Of a stretch of DNA of 23,720 nt, positions 23,552-23,720 are shown one piece after another. The DNA comes from CAYZIC01 sp964478335. Lineage in GTDB: Bacteria; Verrucomicrobiota; Kiritimatiellia; RFP12; DVOR01. The stretch is taken from assembly GCA_964478335.1 (NCBI GenBank), contig CAYZIC010000030.1:1-23720 (forward strand), given 5' to 3'. The notes beneath the pieces were generated by a model that searched no databases, was not told the origin of the DNA, and saw nothing but the letters and a program-made list of their open reading frames with translations. How positions within the stretch are numbered: position 1 is the stretch's first letter; the number at the start of each line of letters is the position of its first letter. A program made the translations under genes and the position numbers.

Positions 23552-23586
23552 AAAAACAACAAAGGCCTGTGTTCTCACACAAGCCT
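23552..23586 (-). terminator. intrinsic terminator after the tRNA genes, just upstream of queD
   Basis: On the minus strand AGGCTTGTGT (23586-23577) pairs ACACAGGCCT (23572-23563) around a GAGA loop, 10 bp with one G-U pair, followed by TTGTTGTTTTTA. It ends about 10 nt before the queD RBS. Confidence 0.85.
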
Positions 23587-23599
23587 CATGTTATAAAAA

Positions 23600-23676
23600 T
23601 GGTCGGACCGTCGGGATTTGAACCCGAGACCTTTTGCACCCCAAGCAAACGCGCTACCAGGCTGCGCTACGGTCCG
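23600..23676 (-). tRNA. tRNA-Pro (anticodon GGG), CCA encoded
   Basis: The minus strand folds as a full 77-nt tRNA. The acceptor is CGGACCG/CGGTCCG, and the D-arm has GCGC/GCGC around a GG-containing loop. The anticodon loop is TTGGGGT between TTTGC and GCAAA, giving anticodon GGG. The T-arm is TCGGG/CCCGA with TTCAAAT. The discriminator is A and the 3' CCA is encoded. Confidence 0.96.
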
Positions 23677-23679
23677 ATT

Positions 23680-23720
23680 TGGTGGGCGGTACTGGACTCG
23701 AACCAGTGACCCCTTGCATG
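23680..23720 (-). tRNA. partial tRNA (3' part), most likely tRNA-Val
   Basis: Visible on the minus strand are the end of the anticodon loop (C36, A37, T38), stem GCAAG, variable GGGTC, T-arm ACTGG/CCAGT with TTCGAGT, acceptor strand ACCGCCC, A73 and an encoded CCA. C36 limits it to Ala, Asp, Glu, Gly or Val. A73 and the absence of U70 favour Val. Bases 34-35 lie outside the window. It is 3 nt upstream of tRNA-Pro. Confidence 0.85.

Noticed and set aside
23536..23599. preQ1 riboswitch upstream of queD
   Set aside because: The only structure is a simple terminator hairpin; the C-rich loop and A-rich tail pseudoknot of preQ1-I are absent and there is no room after tRNA-Pro for larger classes.
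1..23720. CRISPR arrays, insertion sequences, phage or integrase genes
   Set aside because: No regularly spaced repeats, transposase motifs or terminal inverted repeats were seen; gene content is contiguous housekeeping with some glycan genes.

Overview
The window is chromosomal DNA from a bacterium with roughly balanced GC. It is almost fully coding and nearly everything lies on the minus strand; lgt is the only plus-strand gene I can support. The mix suggests a member of the PVC superphylum (Lentisphaerota, Kiritimatiellota or Verrucomicrobiota): a membrane-anchored Hanks-type kinase with an N-terminal zinc ribbon, a Tat-exported formylglycine sulfatase, GH20 hexosaminidases and an McsA/McsB-like pair beside housekeeping genes. 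This placement is inference; no rRNA or marker phylogeny was available.

Layout from left to right. (1) At 1-344 is the N-terminal part of a Fic-family protein whose autoinhibitory glutamate position is Ala. (2) At 499-5889 is a minus-strand operon: Ser/Thr kinase, a 632-aa GH20 protein without signal peptide, then a GH20 lipoprotein with a short C-terminus. (3) lgt (6020-6859, plus) has a good sigma70-type promoter and overlaps a convergent secreted protein of unknown function by 59 bp. (4) At 6801-10214 is an acyl-CoA ligase, pgpA and unknown exported protein operon, with its own promoter directly downstream of an intrinsic terminator and a structured leader-like segment. (5) At 10526-15496 run gmk, a stand-alone coaC, mcsA, a degenerate mcsB-like gene and then the sulfatase. 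(6) At 15599-20532 is a compact eight-gene operon: rsmD, coaD, DUF177/yceD, rpmF, plsX, fabD, fabG, acpP. It starts at a promoter placed so close to rsmD that the mRNA is probably leaderless, and ends at a strong terminator. (7) der (20716-22260) has its own promoter and tandem 3' hairpins. (8) queD and queE (7-deazaguanine precursors for queuosine) lie just downstream of tRNA genes (Pro-GGG, and a partial tRNA best read as Val) and their terminator.

How the parts fit: the long operons serve lipid and cofactor supply (fatty acid initiation and elongation, PlsX and PgpA for phospholipids, CoaC and CoaD for CoA, Lgt for lipoproteins), coupled to ribosome assembly and translation (RsmD, L32, DUF177, Der, tRNAs, QueD/QueE). 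The accessory part is glycan use: two GH20 enzymes and a sulfatase fit attack on sulfated, N-acetylhexosamine-containing polymers such as mucin or glycosaminoglycan-like material. The most interesting items are the McsB-like protein that keeps the family fold pattern but lacks its catalytic acidic and arginine residues beside an intact-looking McsA, the Fic protein with a changed inhibitory helix, and the alternative-pairing RNA structure before the terminator at 10281-10397.
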